Assembly (NCBI RefSeq): GCF_039543225.1
Contig: NZ_BAABJI010000002.1
Location: 1,116,001 to 1,180,000 of the forward strand
From: Mucilaginibacter defluvii
Lineage (GTDB): Bacteria > Bacteroidota > Bacteroidia > Sphingobacteriales > Sphingobacteriaceae
Direction of reading: 5' to 3'
DNA length: 64,000 nucleotides
Shown: piece after piece, positions 39,290 to 48,662 of the stretch
Numbering within the stretch: the first letter of the stretch is position 1
How the letters are laid out: each line of letters starts with the position of its first letter
Position numbers and translations under genes: made by a program
Notes under the pieces: generated by a model
Told to the model about the DNA's origin: nothing
Seen by the model: only the letters and a program-made list of their open reading frames with translations
Databases searched by the model: none

Positions 39290-42200
39290 TTACATAGCGT
39301 TATTATTCTCGGCGTGCAATTTGTTCTCCTTGCGCTTTATATTAATATATTCGGAAGGCAAAACTTTGTACCGCGCTTTAAAAAGTCGCGAAAAATAGCT
39401 TGGTGTTCCGAAACCCGTCATGTAAGCTATCTGGGCAACGTTATAATCACTTTTTTCCAGCAGTAAGGCCGCACGCTCAAGCTTTACTGAGCGGATGTAT
39501 TCAACCGGACTAAGCCCTGTCATTTCCAGCAGCTTGTGGTATAACGATCCGCGGCTCATGCCTACATGCCTGCTCAATTCTTCAACTGAAAGATCAGGGT
39601 CGTTCAATTTCTCGTCAATATATTTTACGATGTTGTTTAACAATTTGGCATCGGTCGATTCAATTTCGATCTCATCGCCTTTAACCTGTATCTGTTTGGA
39701 GTAAGCATCCTTTAGCGAACGGTTATACTTAAGCAGGTTTTTGATCTTGGTATTCAATATCCCGAAATTGAATGGCTTGGTCAGATAATCGTTAGCCCCT
39801 GATTCCAATCCCTTTATCTGATCTTCTTCACCACTGATAGCGGTTAGTAATATTACCGGTATGTGGCTGGTACGTTTATCGGCTTTCAGCTTCTGGCTAA
39901 GCTGGATACCGTCCATAAAAGGCATGCTTATATCACTAACAATTAAATTGGGGTGGGTTGCCAATGCCTTTTGCCAGCCTTCCCGGCCGTTTGCAGCCTC
40001 AACAATGTGGTAATACTTCTGCAGGCTGTCCTTCAAGTAATAACGGAATTCGGGGTTATCTTCAACCAGTAATACGGTGGCTTGGTTAGTGCGGGTATCG
40101 CTTACAGTATTAACATTATTATCTTCCTTTAGCGTAAAATCATCGTCATCCTGGCTCATCAGTTGCTGCGAAACCTGTTGTGGCTCAATATCAGCTAACG
40201 GCAGGGTAATTATAAATGATGTACCTATGTTAAGCTCACTGCTCACGGTTATTTCGCCGCCATGAAGCTGAACAAACTCCCTGGCTATCGAAAGGCCAAT
40301 TCCGCTGCCCTGGTTTAATACCTGCGTAGGCTTATTCTCCATAAAAAAGCGGTCGAATATGCGGCTTTGGTGCTCCTTGTCGATGCCTATGCCTGTATCA
40401 GTTATCACAATACGGCAGCCATTGGGCAAATTATCATCACCGGTTATTACTGAAAGACTAACCGATACAGAACCACCCTCGCCGGTAAATTTGAACGCGT
40501 TTGACAGGATATTGAAAATGATGCGTTCTATTTTGTCGTGATCAAACTGTGATATAAGACTATCAACATCGCTCGATATGGTAAGTGCAATCTTTCTTTT
40601 GTCCGACAGATCCTGAAACGCTTCGGCCGCCTCTTTAATAAACGCGACCAGATCTCCGGTTTGTTTATTCAGCTTCAGCTCCTGCTCTTCCATTTTCCTG
40701 AAATCGAGCAGTTGATTTACCAGGTTCAACAACCGGCGTGCGTTTCGGCGTATCATTTTGATCTGCGCTGTAGCTACCGCCTGGTGCGGCAGGGTTAGCA
40801 GCTTATCGGCCGGCGCCATTATCAAGGATATAGGCGTTCTGAACTCGTGGCTTAAATTGGTTAAAAATTTAATTTTTTGTTCATCAAGCTCATGTATGCG
40901 TTCTGCCTCAATACGCTGCTGCTCAACCAGGCGTTTGGCGTTGAGTTTTTCCTGCTCAATGGCTAAACGGTTTTTAATTTTTTGAATGCCACGGTGCCTG
41001 GTGTAAAACAAAAACGATAAAAAAAGTAATGCATAAGCCGCATAGGCATACGGTGTACGCCACAAAGGTGGATGTATGTGTACCAAAACAGAAGTTACGT
41101 GCTTGCTCCAAACGCCCTCATTATTGCTTGCTCGCACCTGAAAAATATAATCGCCCGGATCGAGGTTGGTATAATAAGCGGTTTTTTCCTTACCTACATA
41201 ATTCCAGTCCTTATCAAGGCCCGACAAACGGTAGGCGTAGTTGTTCTGCTGCGGCGCAGTGTAATTAAGCGCAATGTAACTTATTGAAAAATTTTGCCCG
41301 TAATCCAGATCAATCTGTTTTGCTACGCTAATTTGCTCCTTTACAGGCGAATCCTCGCCTGGCAGCACGGTTTTGTTACCCACTTTTAAATCCGTTAGCA
41401 GCAGCCTGGGCATGTAAGTGTTAACTGGCAGTTCGGCTGGCTTAAAGTAGTTGAAGCCGTCTTGCCCGCCAAAGTAAAGTTCGCCGTCTGATGCTGCAAG
41501 ACCCGCGCTAAACATAAACGGACTATCCTGCACGCCATTTGGCCTGCTATAGTTTTTTATCTTGTTAGTTGCCGGGTCAATACTGCTTATGCCCTTGTCT
41601 GTACTTACCCATATCAACCCGGCTTCATCCTGCAATATCTTATGTATGATACCGTTTGCAAGCCCTTCGGTTTCGCACAGGTGGCTAAACTTTTTTGTCT
41701 TGCTGTTAAAACGGTTAATCCCGCCACCGTTAGTGCCTACCCAGGTAGTACCCAACCGGTCATGCAAGATGCTCAACACCACGTTGTTTGATAAACCGCT
41801 GTTGGTTTTATTGAAAACTGTAAACTTCTTGTTATCCGGATGGAATACGGCAATACCGGTTCCGTTTGAGCCAAGCCATATATTGCCCGCATTATCTTCC
41901 TCAATAGCGCGCATAAAGCCGTTAAGGGGCAAAATATTCGTGTTACCGGCTTGCGATTGGACGCCGTAATTAAGCATTTTTTTCGTAGCCGGATTGAACA
42001 CATCAACGCCGCGGCCATTGGTGCCGACCCATATCAGCCCCCGCGAATCCTGCCGAATAACGAAGATATCGTTCTGGCTTAAGCCCGATCCATCACCCAC
42101 CAGGTACTGGCTGTACTTGCCTGTAACCGGATCGTAATTAAAAAGCCCGTTTTGGTAAGTGCCTATCCATAATTTTTTATGCTGATCCAATTCAAGCGTT

Positions 42201-43456
42201 AATATGGATAGCGGCCCGCCCGAATGATCGATCTTACTTTTAATATCCAGGTGATCAAAAAGGCCGGTTTTACGGTTAAACAAATTCAAACCGCCCCCAT
42301 CAGTACCCACAAAAAAGCGGTTGTTCTGGTATTCAGCAAACGCAGTTACAAATGGTGAAGACAAGCCATTGGGATCAAACGGGAAACTGCGTTTGAGGCT
42401 GAACAAAGCCAAATTGGGGTCGTACTTATTTACGCCGCCCTGGTGCGTGCCCAGCCATATTATACCGCGCTGCGCCAAAAACAAATTCTTAACCGACTTA
42501 TGCGATAGGCTGAACGACATGCGCCTGTCAGGCCGGATGTTATGAAACGAGGATGATCCGCTATTAAAAATACTAAGCCCGTTTTCTGTACCCAGCCATA
42601 ACTTACCATCCGGCGCTACAATAGCCGCGTAAATAATATCGCTGCTAACGGAGCCTGAATTTTTATCATCATGCCGGTAGGTTTGGAAGCTTTTACCATT
42701 GGGCATCAGCTTATTTAAGCCTTTGTTGGTGCCAAAAAACAGCGCGCCGGTTCTATCCTGCACAATGGTTTTTACGTTATTATCGCTCAGGCTGCCGGTT
42801 ATTTTCGTGTTATGCAGAAAGCGCTGCATCCTTTTACTCCTGATATCATAACGCAGCAAGCCGCCATTGGTACCTATCCACATGCGATGAAAGCGGTCCT
42901 CAAAAAAAGATAACACCATCAACGTATTTACAGGCTTAGGCAGGTACTTTGCAATTTTATAGGTTACAAGTTTTTTTGTTTTAGGGTTGATAATATAATA
43001 AGCGTTAAAGCTACCTACCCATATATTCCCTGCATGATCGAGATGTAAGGCTTTGGCCGTTGGCTGTGTGTTACGCGATAGCGCATTGTCAATTTTTATG
43101 GTGACGAAAGAATCGTTTCGCGCATTATACCAGGCAATGCCGCTGTTATCAGTACCTACCCACAAGGTACCCGAGCGATCCTCGAGCAGCGAGGTTATTT
43201 CGTTGGTAGGTATTGTGGTACTGTCTTTATCGTTATGCGTATAAACCGTAAAGTTTGTGCCGTCGAATTTATTCAGGCCATCAATAGTACCAAACCACAT
43301 TAGCCCGGCCCGGTCCTGCGTTATAGCGCTTATGGTATTCGATGATAAACCATCTCGGGTGGTGAGCGCCACAAATGAAGGTTCCCCCTGCCCTAATACC
43401 GACGCGATGGAGCAAACAAAAATAACAATATACAAGCAGCAATATCTTAAGGCCAT
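39290..43456 (-). CDS. Hybrid two-component system (HTCS) sensor-regulator 2
   Basis: A 1388-residue paralogue of the HTCS at 30468 with the same order: signal peptide (VCSIASVLGQ), Reg_prop propellers (TRDGLSSNTISAITQDRAGLMWFGT onward), Y_Y_Y domain (YAYRLSGLDKDW), one transmembrane helix near 800, HisKA with H870 (NLSHEFRTP), HATPase (NILSNAFKF, DTGIGID, GSGIGLS), receiver with D1175 (VSDISMPFM), and C-terminal AraC HTH (IAQIAYMTGFGTPSYFSRLF). It faces the same way as the GH10-UxuA group and lies 136 bp upstream of it, but its own 148-bp promoter gap lacks the CAAATGTT motif. It may read a different fragment than HTCS 1 or control the GH10-UxuA group. Confidence 0.96.
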   Translation of the reverse strand: MALRYCCLYIVIFVCSIASVLGQGEPSFVALTTRDGLSSNTISAITQDRAGLMWFGTIDGLNKFDGTNFTVYTHNDKDSTTIPTNEITSLLEDRSGTLWVGTDNSGIAWYNARNDSFVTIKIDNALSRNTQPTAKALHLDHAGNIWVGSFNAYYIINPKTKKLVTYKIAKYLPKPVNTLMVLSFFEDRFHRMWIGTNGGLLRYDIRSKRMQRFLHNTKITGSLSDNNVKTIVQDRTGALFFGTNKGLNKLMPNGKSFQTYRHDDKNSGSVSSDIIYAAIVAPDGKLWLGTENGLSIFNSGSSSFHNIRPDRRMSFSLSHKSVKNLFLAQRGIIWLGTHQGGVNKYDPNLALFSLKRSFPFDPNGLSSPFVTAFAEYQNNRFFVGTDGGGLNLFNRKTGLFDHLDIKSKIDHSGGPLSILTLELDQHKKLWIGTYQNGLFNYDPVTGKYSQYLVGDGSGLSQNDIFVIRQDSRGLIWVGTNGRGVDVFNPATKKMLNYGVQSQAGNTNILPLNGFMRAIEEDNAGNIWLGSNGTGIAVFHPDNKKFTVFNKTNSGLSNNVVLSILHDRLGTTWVGTNGGGINRFNSKTKKFSHLCETEGLANGIIHKILQDEAGLIWVSTDKGISSIDPATNKIKNYSRPNGVQDSPFMFSAGLAASDGELYFGGQDGFNYFKPAELPVNTYMPRLLLTDLKVGNKTVLPGEDSPVKEQISVAKQIDLDYGQNFSISYIALNYTAPQQNNYAYRLSGLDKDWNYVGKEKTAYYTNLDPGDYIFQVRASNNEGVWSKHVTSVLVHIHPPLWRTPYAYAAYALLFLSFLFYTRHRGIQKIKNRLAIEQEKLNAKRLVEQQRIEAERIHELDEQKIKFLTNLSHEFRTPISLIMAPADKLLTLPHQAVATAQIKMIRRNARRLLNLVNQLLDFRKMEEQELKLNKQTGDLVAFIKEAAEAFQDLSDKRKIALTISSDVDSLISQFDHDKIERIIFNILSNAFKFTGEGGSVSVSLSVITGDDNLPNGCRIVITDTGIGIDKEHQSRIFDRFFMENKPTQVLNQGSGIGLSIAREFVQLHGGEITVSSELNIGTSFIITLPLADIEPQQVSQQLMSQDDDDFTLKEDNNVNTVSDTRTNQATVLLVEDNPEFRYYLKDSLQKYYHIVEAANGREGWQKALATHPNLIVSDISMPFMDGIQLSQKLKADKRTSHIPVILLTAISGEEDQIKGLESGANDYLTKPFNFGILNTKIKNLLKYNRSLKDAYSKQIQVKGDEIEIESTDAKLLNNIVKYIDEKLNDPDLSVEELSRHVGMSRGSLYHKLLEMTGLSPVEYIRSVKLERAALLLEKSDYNVAQIAYMTGFGTPSYFSRLFKARYKVLPSEYINIKRKENKLHAENNNAM

Positions 43457-43604
43457 AAATTCATAATTGGTATCAACGCTTTATCGTCAAAAAAACTAAT
43501 GCGTAAGTTTAGCTTTTCGGCGTTAATTATTGGTTAATAACAAATATAATGGCTTTGCCGGCTCTTGCTACACTTATAAGATTTTAATAATTTTTAACTG
43601 TAAA

Positions 43605-44372
43605 TTATCTACCGGTGAAGGTGTGCAGATTAGGCAAAAGTTTTATCAATGATAGTGACCTGGGATTATAAAGCGTTTTATTCAAACAATAGTAACTGGC
43701 ACCTTTTTTTGACGATTTATCCTTTTCAGGGGTTTTTATTAATAAACCGGTTGAAAGTATGCGCTTGCTCAAGTTACGTTTATCAATGTGTGCATTGTAA
43801 ACGCTATCGTAAAGGTTTTGTATTTGTGGTAACGTAAACCTCTCTGGCAGCAACTCAAACAGCAAAGGGTGTAAGGCTGCTTTATACCGCAAATGATTGA
43901 TGGCTGAATTGACCGTTTCCCGCTGATCGTGCCTGAGTTTGGGCATTTTATCGAGCGTAAACCAATGGCCTTCCAGACAAGCATCGACAGATTTATCCGG
44001 CCGGGAAGCATCTAATAAGGCGATAAAAGTTATGGAAACCACCCGTTCGCCAGGCGATTTAATCACGCCATCGCGGGTATGCAACTGCTCCAGAAAGGTG
44101 GTTGATATTCCTGTTGAATTATACATAAGGCGTTGGGCGGTATCATCGGGGCTTTCACTTTCGCCCACAGTAACATACGCGAAACTCCACTTACTTAATT
44201 CTTTGCAATCGCCTTTAAACAGCAGTATTTTTAAAAAATCATCCTGAAAACAAAAAGCTAAACATTCAACAGTTAACAGCACACGAGCCTTACGCTTATG
44301 TGGCCTTACAGGGCAGCTGTTGTCCGGATAACTGTTTGCTAAATTTGTAACGCCATGTTCTATTAATTCCAC
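43605..44372 (-). CDS. Nudix-fold winged-helix transcriptional regulator (NrtR/AraR-like)
   Basis: A 255-residue protein with a Nudix-like domain (about 25-165) and a C-terminal winged helix (FTLPQIQNLYDSVYNAHIDKRNLSKRIL). Such fusions are sugar- or nucleotide-sensing regulators; in Bacteroidota one of them is the arabinose regulator AraR. The Nudix box is degenerate: the segment GESESPDDTAQRLMYNSTGI lacks the REUxEE glutamates needed for hydrolysis, so the domain should only bind a ligand. The start is GTG at 44372, as the next in-frame Met is too far in. It lies 148 bp beyond the start of HTCS 2 and is transcribed the same way; xylose or arabinose control is an inference from its place. Confidence 0.85.
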   Translation of the reverse strand: MELIEHGVTNLANSYPDNSCPVRPHKRKARVLLTVECLAFCFQDDFLKILLFKGDCKELSKWSFAYVTVGESESPDDTAQRLMYNSTGISTTFLEQLHTRDGVIKSPGERVVSITFIALLDASRPDKSVDACLEGHWFTLDKMPKLRHDQRETVNSAINHLRYKAALHPLLFELLPERFTLPQIQNLYDSVYNAHIDKRNLSKRILSTGLLIKTPEKDKSSKKGASYYCLNKTLYNPRSLSLIKLLPNLHTFTGR

Positions 44373-44552
44373 CTTGTTTTAGTTAGATAAACTTGTACTT
44401 AATCGCTTTTTGTAGCGATTAAATATTTTACTTATACAAAACTAATTTGCAGGGCATGGCCTGGATATTACAAATCATAAAATTGTTAGCACTAATGTTT
44501 ATAGCCGGCATTATTTTCCATGCGTATCATACATTAAATCCACCTTTAAAAA

Positions 44553-44580
44553 CAAAAAAAGCCCGCGATAACGCGGGCTC
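44553..44580 (-). terminator. Rho-independent terminator of the GH78 gene
   Basis: GCCCGCG-ATAA-CGCGGGC (44561-44578) is a perfect GC-rich stem; on the minus strand it is followed by a run of seven T residues. It lies 28 bp after the stop of the rhamnosidase gene. Confidence 0.9.
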
Positions 44581-44607
44581 GGTATATATAATGCACGGGA
44601 TTTAAAA

Positions 44608-47253
44608 TCAGTTTTGGAATGTATGTTCGCCGCTGGCAACCGTATGTTGTTTGTACGATTTGCCTGAGGCATCAGGTACAAACACATCCGCAATAGTATT
44701 AGGCGGAATAATCACCGTGATACTAAACTTACCATTTTCAATTTTCCACTTGCTGCTGATGAGTCCGTAATCACTATCTAACGATCCCTCTGCCGAGGTA
44801 AGCTTACCTCCTATAATTGGCTTGATCATAGTTTTTTTGTAACCCGGTGCAGCCGGCTGAATACCTGCTATGTTTTTGTACATCCAATCGCCAATGGCGC
44901 CATAGGCATAATGATTGTAAGAGTTCATATTCGGTGTTTGAAAGCTACCATCAGGCTTAATGCCGTCCCAACGCTCCCAAATAGTAGTGGCGCCCATTTT
45001 TACCGGGTATAACCACGAAGGGTAACTCTCTTGCATCAGAAGATCGTAAGCCACATCGGCATGGCCAAACCGGCTAAGTACATGGCACAGGTAAGGCGTT
45101 CCTAAAAAACCGGTGGTAAGGTGGTTGCCGTAATCCCTTACGTTGGCCACCAAACGGTCTGCCGCCTGTGCACGTTGATTTTCGGGAAGCATATCAAACT
45201 GCAAAGCCAGTACATAAGCCGTTTGCGTTGAGGAGATAAGCCTGCCGCCCGCGGTTACATACTCATTTACATAAGCCTTTTTTATATTGTTAAGCAGCGT
45301 GTTGTATTTATTAAAATCCTCTGTTTTGCCGAGTACCCGGGCAGCATTGGCTAATAACTGTGTTGAATTAGCGTAAAAGCATTGGGCAATCATGTATTTA
45401 TCGGTCACCGCCGCGCGGCCATCGTTATCGTCATCCGGGCGGTAAAATAGCCAGTCGCCAAAATGGAAACCGGTATTCCATAAGTTGTTTCTTGAGCGGG
45501 AGGTAATGTAATCTACCCACCCTTTCATGCTGGTGTACTGGTCTTCCAATATGCGTTTATCGCCATAGCTCACATACATACCCCAGGGGATAATGGTAGC
45601 CACGTCAGCCCAACCCGCTGACCCGGCGTCTGACTGGTTTAACACATCAGGCACCACAAACGGCACGCTGCCATCCTTATGCTGATCGGCTTTAACATCC
45701 TTAAGCCATTTGGTAAAAAATCCGCTTACATCCATGTTATAGGCTGAGGTATTGTAAAACGCCTGGGCATCTCCCGTCCAGCCGAGGCGCTCGTCCCGCT
45801 GTGGGCAATCCGTAGGCACATCAACAAAATTTCCTTTCTGCCCCCATACAATGTTGTGTTGCAGTTGATTCAACAGCGGGTTTGATGTTTTGAAAGTACC
45901 GGTTACCTGCATATCCGAATATAATGCCACAGCTGTCAGGTCACCGGGCTTCGGCTCCTGCGGGAAACCTTCAATCTTTACATAACGGAAACCCTGAAAG
46001 CTAAACTTAGGCGAATAAACCTGTTCTGTATTTCCTTTTAAAACATAAACGGTTTGCTGTTTTGCCGAGCGCAGGTTATCGGTATAAAAGTTACCGGCTT
46101 TATCCAAAACTTCGGCATGAGTAAGCTTTATCTGGGTACCTGCCGGGCCCTGGGTTTTTATTTCAACCCAACCAACCAGGTTCTGGCCAAAATCTGCCAC
46201 CAAGTCACCCTGCGGGGTCTTGATTATTTTAACTGCCGCTATGCGTTCGTGTTGCTTAACAACAGGCCCGCTCATGCCGGTTAAATCATTATAATTATAA
46301 TTTTTTATGGCGACCGGTGCCCAGGTGTTGTCTTCGTTGTAGCCTATTGCCATCCAACCAGCCTTTTCTTTGCGTGCATCATAAACCTCGCCATTGTAAT
46401 GGCTTGATTTGAGCAATGCGCCGTATGATGTTTTCCAGCTCTCGTCAGTTACGATGGTTTTGGTACTGCCGTCGGTATATTGCACGTTAATCTGCATCAG
46501 CAAGGCGCGGGTATCGCCGTAATAGTTCTTTTTCTGATCCCAGGTAAGCCCGCCCCTGTACCAACCGTCGGCAAGTATTGCCGATAGTGCGTTGCCCCCT
46601 TTTTTTAGTAAAGCAGTAACATCATAAGCCTGGTATTGCAAATGATCTTTATAGCTTGTCCATCCCGGTGTAAAATAAGCGTCGCCTATTTTTTTTCCGT
46701 TTATATAGGCCTCGTACATGCCTTTGGCTGTTATATAGGCCGTTGCCGTTTTAACGGCTTTACCGATATCAACCTGTTTCCGAAACATGGGGCTGGCCTG
46801 TGCCGTATCTGCACCTTGTACCGCAACCCACTTGGCCTTCCAGTCGGTAGCCTTTAAGCTCATTTGCCAGTATTGCACCTCGCTCCATTTGGATTGATTG
46901 CCATGGTTATCCTTTACCCGCACCTGCCAATAATAGCGCTGGCCGGGCTTAAGCGCCGGGCCTTCATAATTTACCAGTACCGATTGATCGCTGTCCTTAC
47001 TTTGTTTCCAAAGCAGACTTTTGCCGCTGGCAACTTTGTCGGTCGTACTGATTCTGATCTCGTAACGCTGTTGCCTGGTATCTTTTACCGTTGAGATTAA
47101 TTTCCAACTAAGGCGCGGTACATCCGGCACTACAGAAAGGGGCTTAACCTGGTGCTCAACCTGTAAAGCTGTTACGCTGAGTTTTTGCGCCAATACAGGC
47201 AGATGCGCTACAGTCAGTAAAAAAATAATAGATGGTATAAATTTAGGTTTCAT
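44608..47253 (-). CDS. GH78 alpha-L-rhamnosidase (secreted)
   Basis: An 881-residue protein with signal peptide ending PVLAQK. The multi-domain order is usual for GH78: fibronectin-like N-terminal domain (RYEIRISTTD, YWQVRVKDNHGNQSKW), rhamnosidase N domain with MYEAYINGKKIGDAYFTPGWT, a concanavalin-like domain (FSFQGFRYVKIEGFP), the (alpha/alpha)6 barrel with general acid E488 in CPQRDERLGWTGDA and the later ATTIWERWDG, and a C-terminal sandwich (DYGLISSKWKIENG). It releases L-rhamnose from pectic or other rhamnosides. It is divergent from the GntR regulator and the rhaT-kinase operon, which catabolise the product. Confidence 0.96.
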   Translation of the reverse strand: MKPKFIPSIIFLLTVAHLPVLAQKLSVTALQVEHQVKPLSVVPDVPRLSWKLISTVKDTRQQRYEIRISTTDKVASGKSLLWKQSKDSDQSVLVNYEGPALKPGQRYYWQVRVKDNHGNQSKWSEVQYWQMSLKATDWKAKWVAVQGADTAQASPMFRKQVDIGKAVKTATAYITAKGMYEAYINGKKIGDAYFTPGWTSYKDHLQYQAYDVTALLKKGGNALSAILADGWYRGGLTWDQKKNYYGDTRALLMQINVQYTDGSTKTIVTDESWKTSYGALLKSSHYNGEVYDARKEKAGWMAIGYNEDNTWAPVAIKNYNYNDLTGMSGPVVKQHERIAAVKIIKTPQGDLVADFGQNLVGWVEIKTQGPAGTQIKLTHAEVLDKAGNFYTDNLRSAKQQTVYVLKGNTEQVYSPKFSFQGFRYVKIEGFPQEPKPGDLTAVALYSDMQVTGTFKTSNPLLNQLQHNIVWGQKGNFVDVPTDCPQRDERLGWTGDAQAFYNTSAYNMDVSGFFTKWLKDVKADQHKDGSVPFVVPDVLNQSDAGSAGWADVATIIPWGMYVSYGDKRILEDQYTSMKGWVDYITSRSRNNLWNTGFHFGDWLFYRPDDDNDGRAAVTDKYMIAQCFYANSTQLLANAARVLGKTEDFNKYNTLLNNIKKAYVNEYVTAGGRLISSTQTAYVLALQFDMLPENQRAQAADRLVANVRDYGNHLTTGFLGTPYLCHVLSRFGHADVAYDLLMQESYPSWLYPVKMGATTIWERWDGIKPDGSFQTPNMNSYNHYAYGAIGDWMYKNIAGIQPAAPGYKKTMIKPIIGGKLTSAEGSLDSDYGLISSKWKIENGKFSITVIIPPNTIADVFVPDASGKSYKQHTVASGEHTFQN

Positions 47254-47354
47254 GCGGGTTTATAAAAATATATTGGTTGTGCCAGGCAAAACCGGATGCT
47301 TTAAAGTACATACAAATTAAGCATGTTACCTTTATTAAAGCAGGTTTACTTTAC

Positions 47355-47370
47355 TGGTATAGCAAACATA
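47355..47370 (-). promoter_or_regulatory. Putative GH78 promoter -7 box overlapped by a palindrome
   Basis: On the minus strand TATGTTTG (47363-47370) matches TAnnTTTG exactly, 110 bp before the GH78 start codon. It abuts TGGTATAGCA (47355-47364), a near-palindrome that could be the operator of the adjacent GntR-type regulator. No clear -33 box was found. Confidence 0.3.
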
Positions 47371-47498
47371 TTGATTTGAAAAAGAAGAACTATCCCCTAC
47401 TCTCTTTTTATGCGCGAACAGTTTGGGATGGTTAATTAAACTCATTACGTTAGCTTTACCGTAGAAACTTCGTTCAGCCGAAAGATTATAAACAACCA

Positions 47499-48527
47499 AT
47501 GAAGAACTATCTGAAGATAATTATGATTGATGAATACAGCGTTACACCAAAGTACCGGCAATTGGCCAATTGCATTATTGCAGGCATAAAAGCCGGTGAT
47601 GTGGTTAAAGGAGATATGCTGCCCTCAATAAATGACTTGAGTATAGCGCTTGACCTGTCAAGAGGATCAATTGAACGGGCTTATAATGACATGAAGAAGG
47701 CCGGCATCGTGGCCACTATACCTGGTAAAGGCTGCTTTGTGAACCACACGGAATTTAACGACCCAACCCGTGTACTGTTGCTGTTTAACAAATTAAGCAC
47801 CCATAAAAAAATTATCTACGATGCTTTTGTAGAAACACTTGGCAGTAATGCCTCAATAGATTTTTACGTTTATAATAACGACCCCTACCTGTTTAAAAAG
47901 ATATTGCACGAGCGTGCGCTTGAGACCTACCATAAACTGGTAATTCTGCCTTATTTTATTGATGATTACGAAGAGAGCTATCGCCTCATTAATTCTCTGC
48001 CCAAAAACAAGCTCATCATTATGGATAAGCTGCCGATGAGTATTAACGGCGAATTCGCGGCGGTGTACGAAGACTTTGCCAACGACATTTACAGCGCGCT
48101 TTTACGGCTGAACGATCATTTAAAAAAATACCGGCAGCTAAAGCTGATCTTTCCGGATGGCGCTTATTACTCTCAGGGTATTATTCGCGGTTTTGAGAAT
48201 TTTTGCCTTGACCTGGCTTTTGATTTTGAAGTGCTGACTACACTTGAGCACCATGAGATAAGCCCGGCAACGGTATATATCAACGTAGCTGAAGATGACC
48301 TGATAAAGCTTATCAGAAAGATAAAGCATACACCTTATGTGATTGGTAAGGATGTGGGACTGATATCGTACAATGAAACGGATATTAAAGAAGTTATACT
48401 GGATGGCATAACAACCATTTCAACAGATTTTGTTGCTTTAGGAACACGCACCGCGGAGTTGGTGATGAGTGACGAAAAAGGCCATTATGCCGTACCTTTT
48501 AACGTGGTGGTGCGCAACTCGCTATAA
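47499..48527 (+). CDS. GntR-type regulator with LacI-like sugar-sensing domain, probable rhamnose regulator
   Basis: A 342-residue chimera. The first 85 residues are a GntR winged helix (YRQLANCIIAGIKAGDVVKGD, LSIALDLSRGSIERAYNDMKKAGIV, PGKGCFVN). The rest is a periplasmic-binding-protein-like (LacI/PBP) domain (THKKIIYDAFVETLG to EVILDGITTISTDFVALGTRTAELV), the part that usually binds the sugar. A second Met at residue 9 (47523) is an alternative start. It lies between the divergent GH78 and the co-directed rhaT operon, so rhamnose or rhamnulose response is inferred. Regulators of this mixed build control rhamnose genes in several Bacteroidota. Confidence 0.85.
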   Translation: MKNYLKIIMIDEYSVTPKYRQLANCIIAGIKAGDVVKGDMLPSINDLSIALDLSRGSIERAYNDMKKAGIVATIPGKGCFVNHTEFNDPTRVLLLFNKLSTHKKIIYDAFVETLGSNASIDFYVYNNDPYLFKKILHERALETYHKLVILPYFIDDYEESYRLINSLPKNKLIIMDKLPMSINGEFAAVYEDFANDIYSALLRLNDHLKKYRQLKLIFPDGAYYSQGIIRGFENFCLDLAFDFEVLTTLEHHEISPATVYINVAEDDLIKLIRKIKHTPYVIGKDVGLISYNETDIKEVILDGITTISTDFVALGTRTAELVMSDEKGHYAVPFNVVVRNSL

Positions 48528-48662
48528 ATAGCCAAACAATTATACCTTATATAATAAGACGGTAAAGGATAGTTTGCTGATGCCTTAAAACTACCTTAGC
48601 CCAACCCCCGCATAATAATGTTATTGTGCGACCAGCCGGTTACGTAAACTTAAATTTTAGCA

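Noticed and set aside
43605-44372. A Nudix hydrolase
   Set aside because: The Nudix box lacks the catalytic glutamates and a winged helix follows, so a regulator is the better call.
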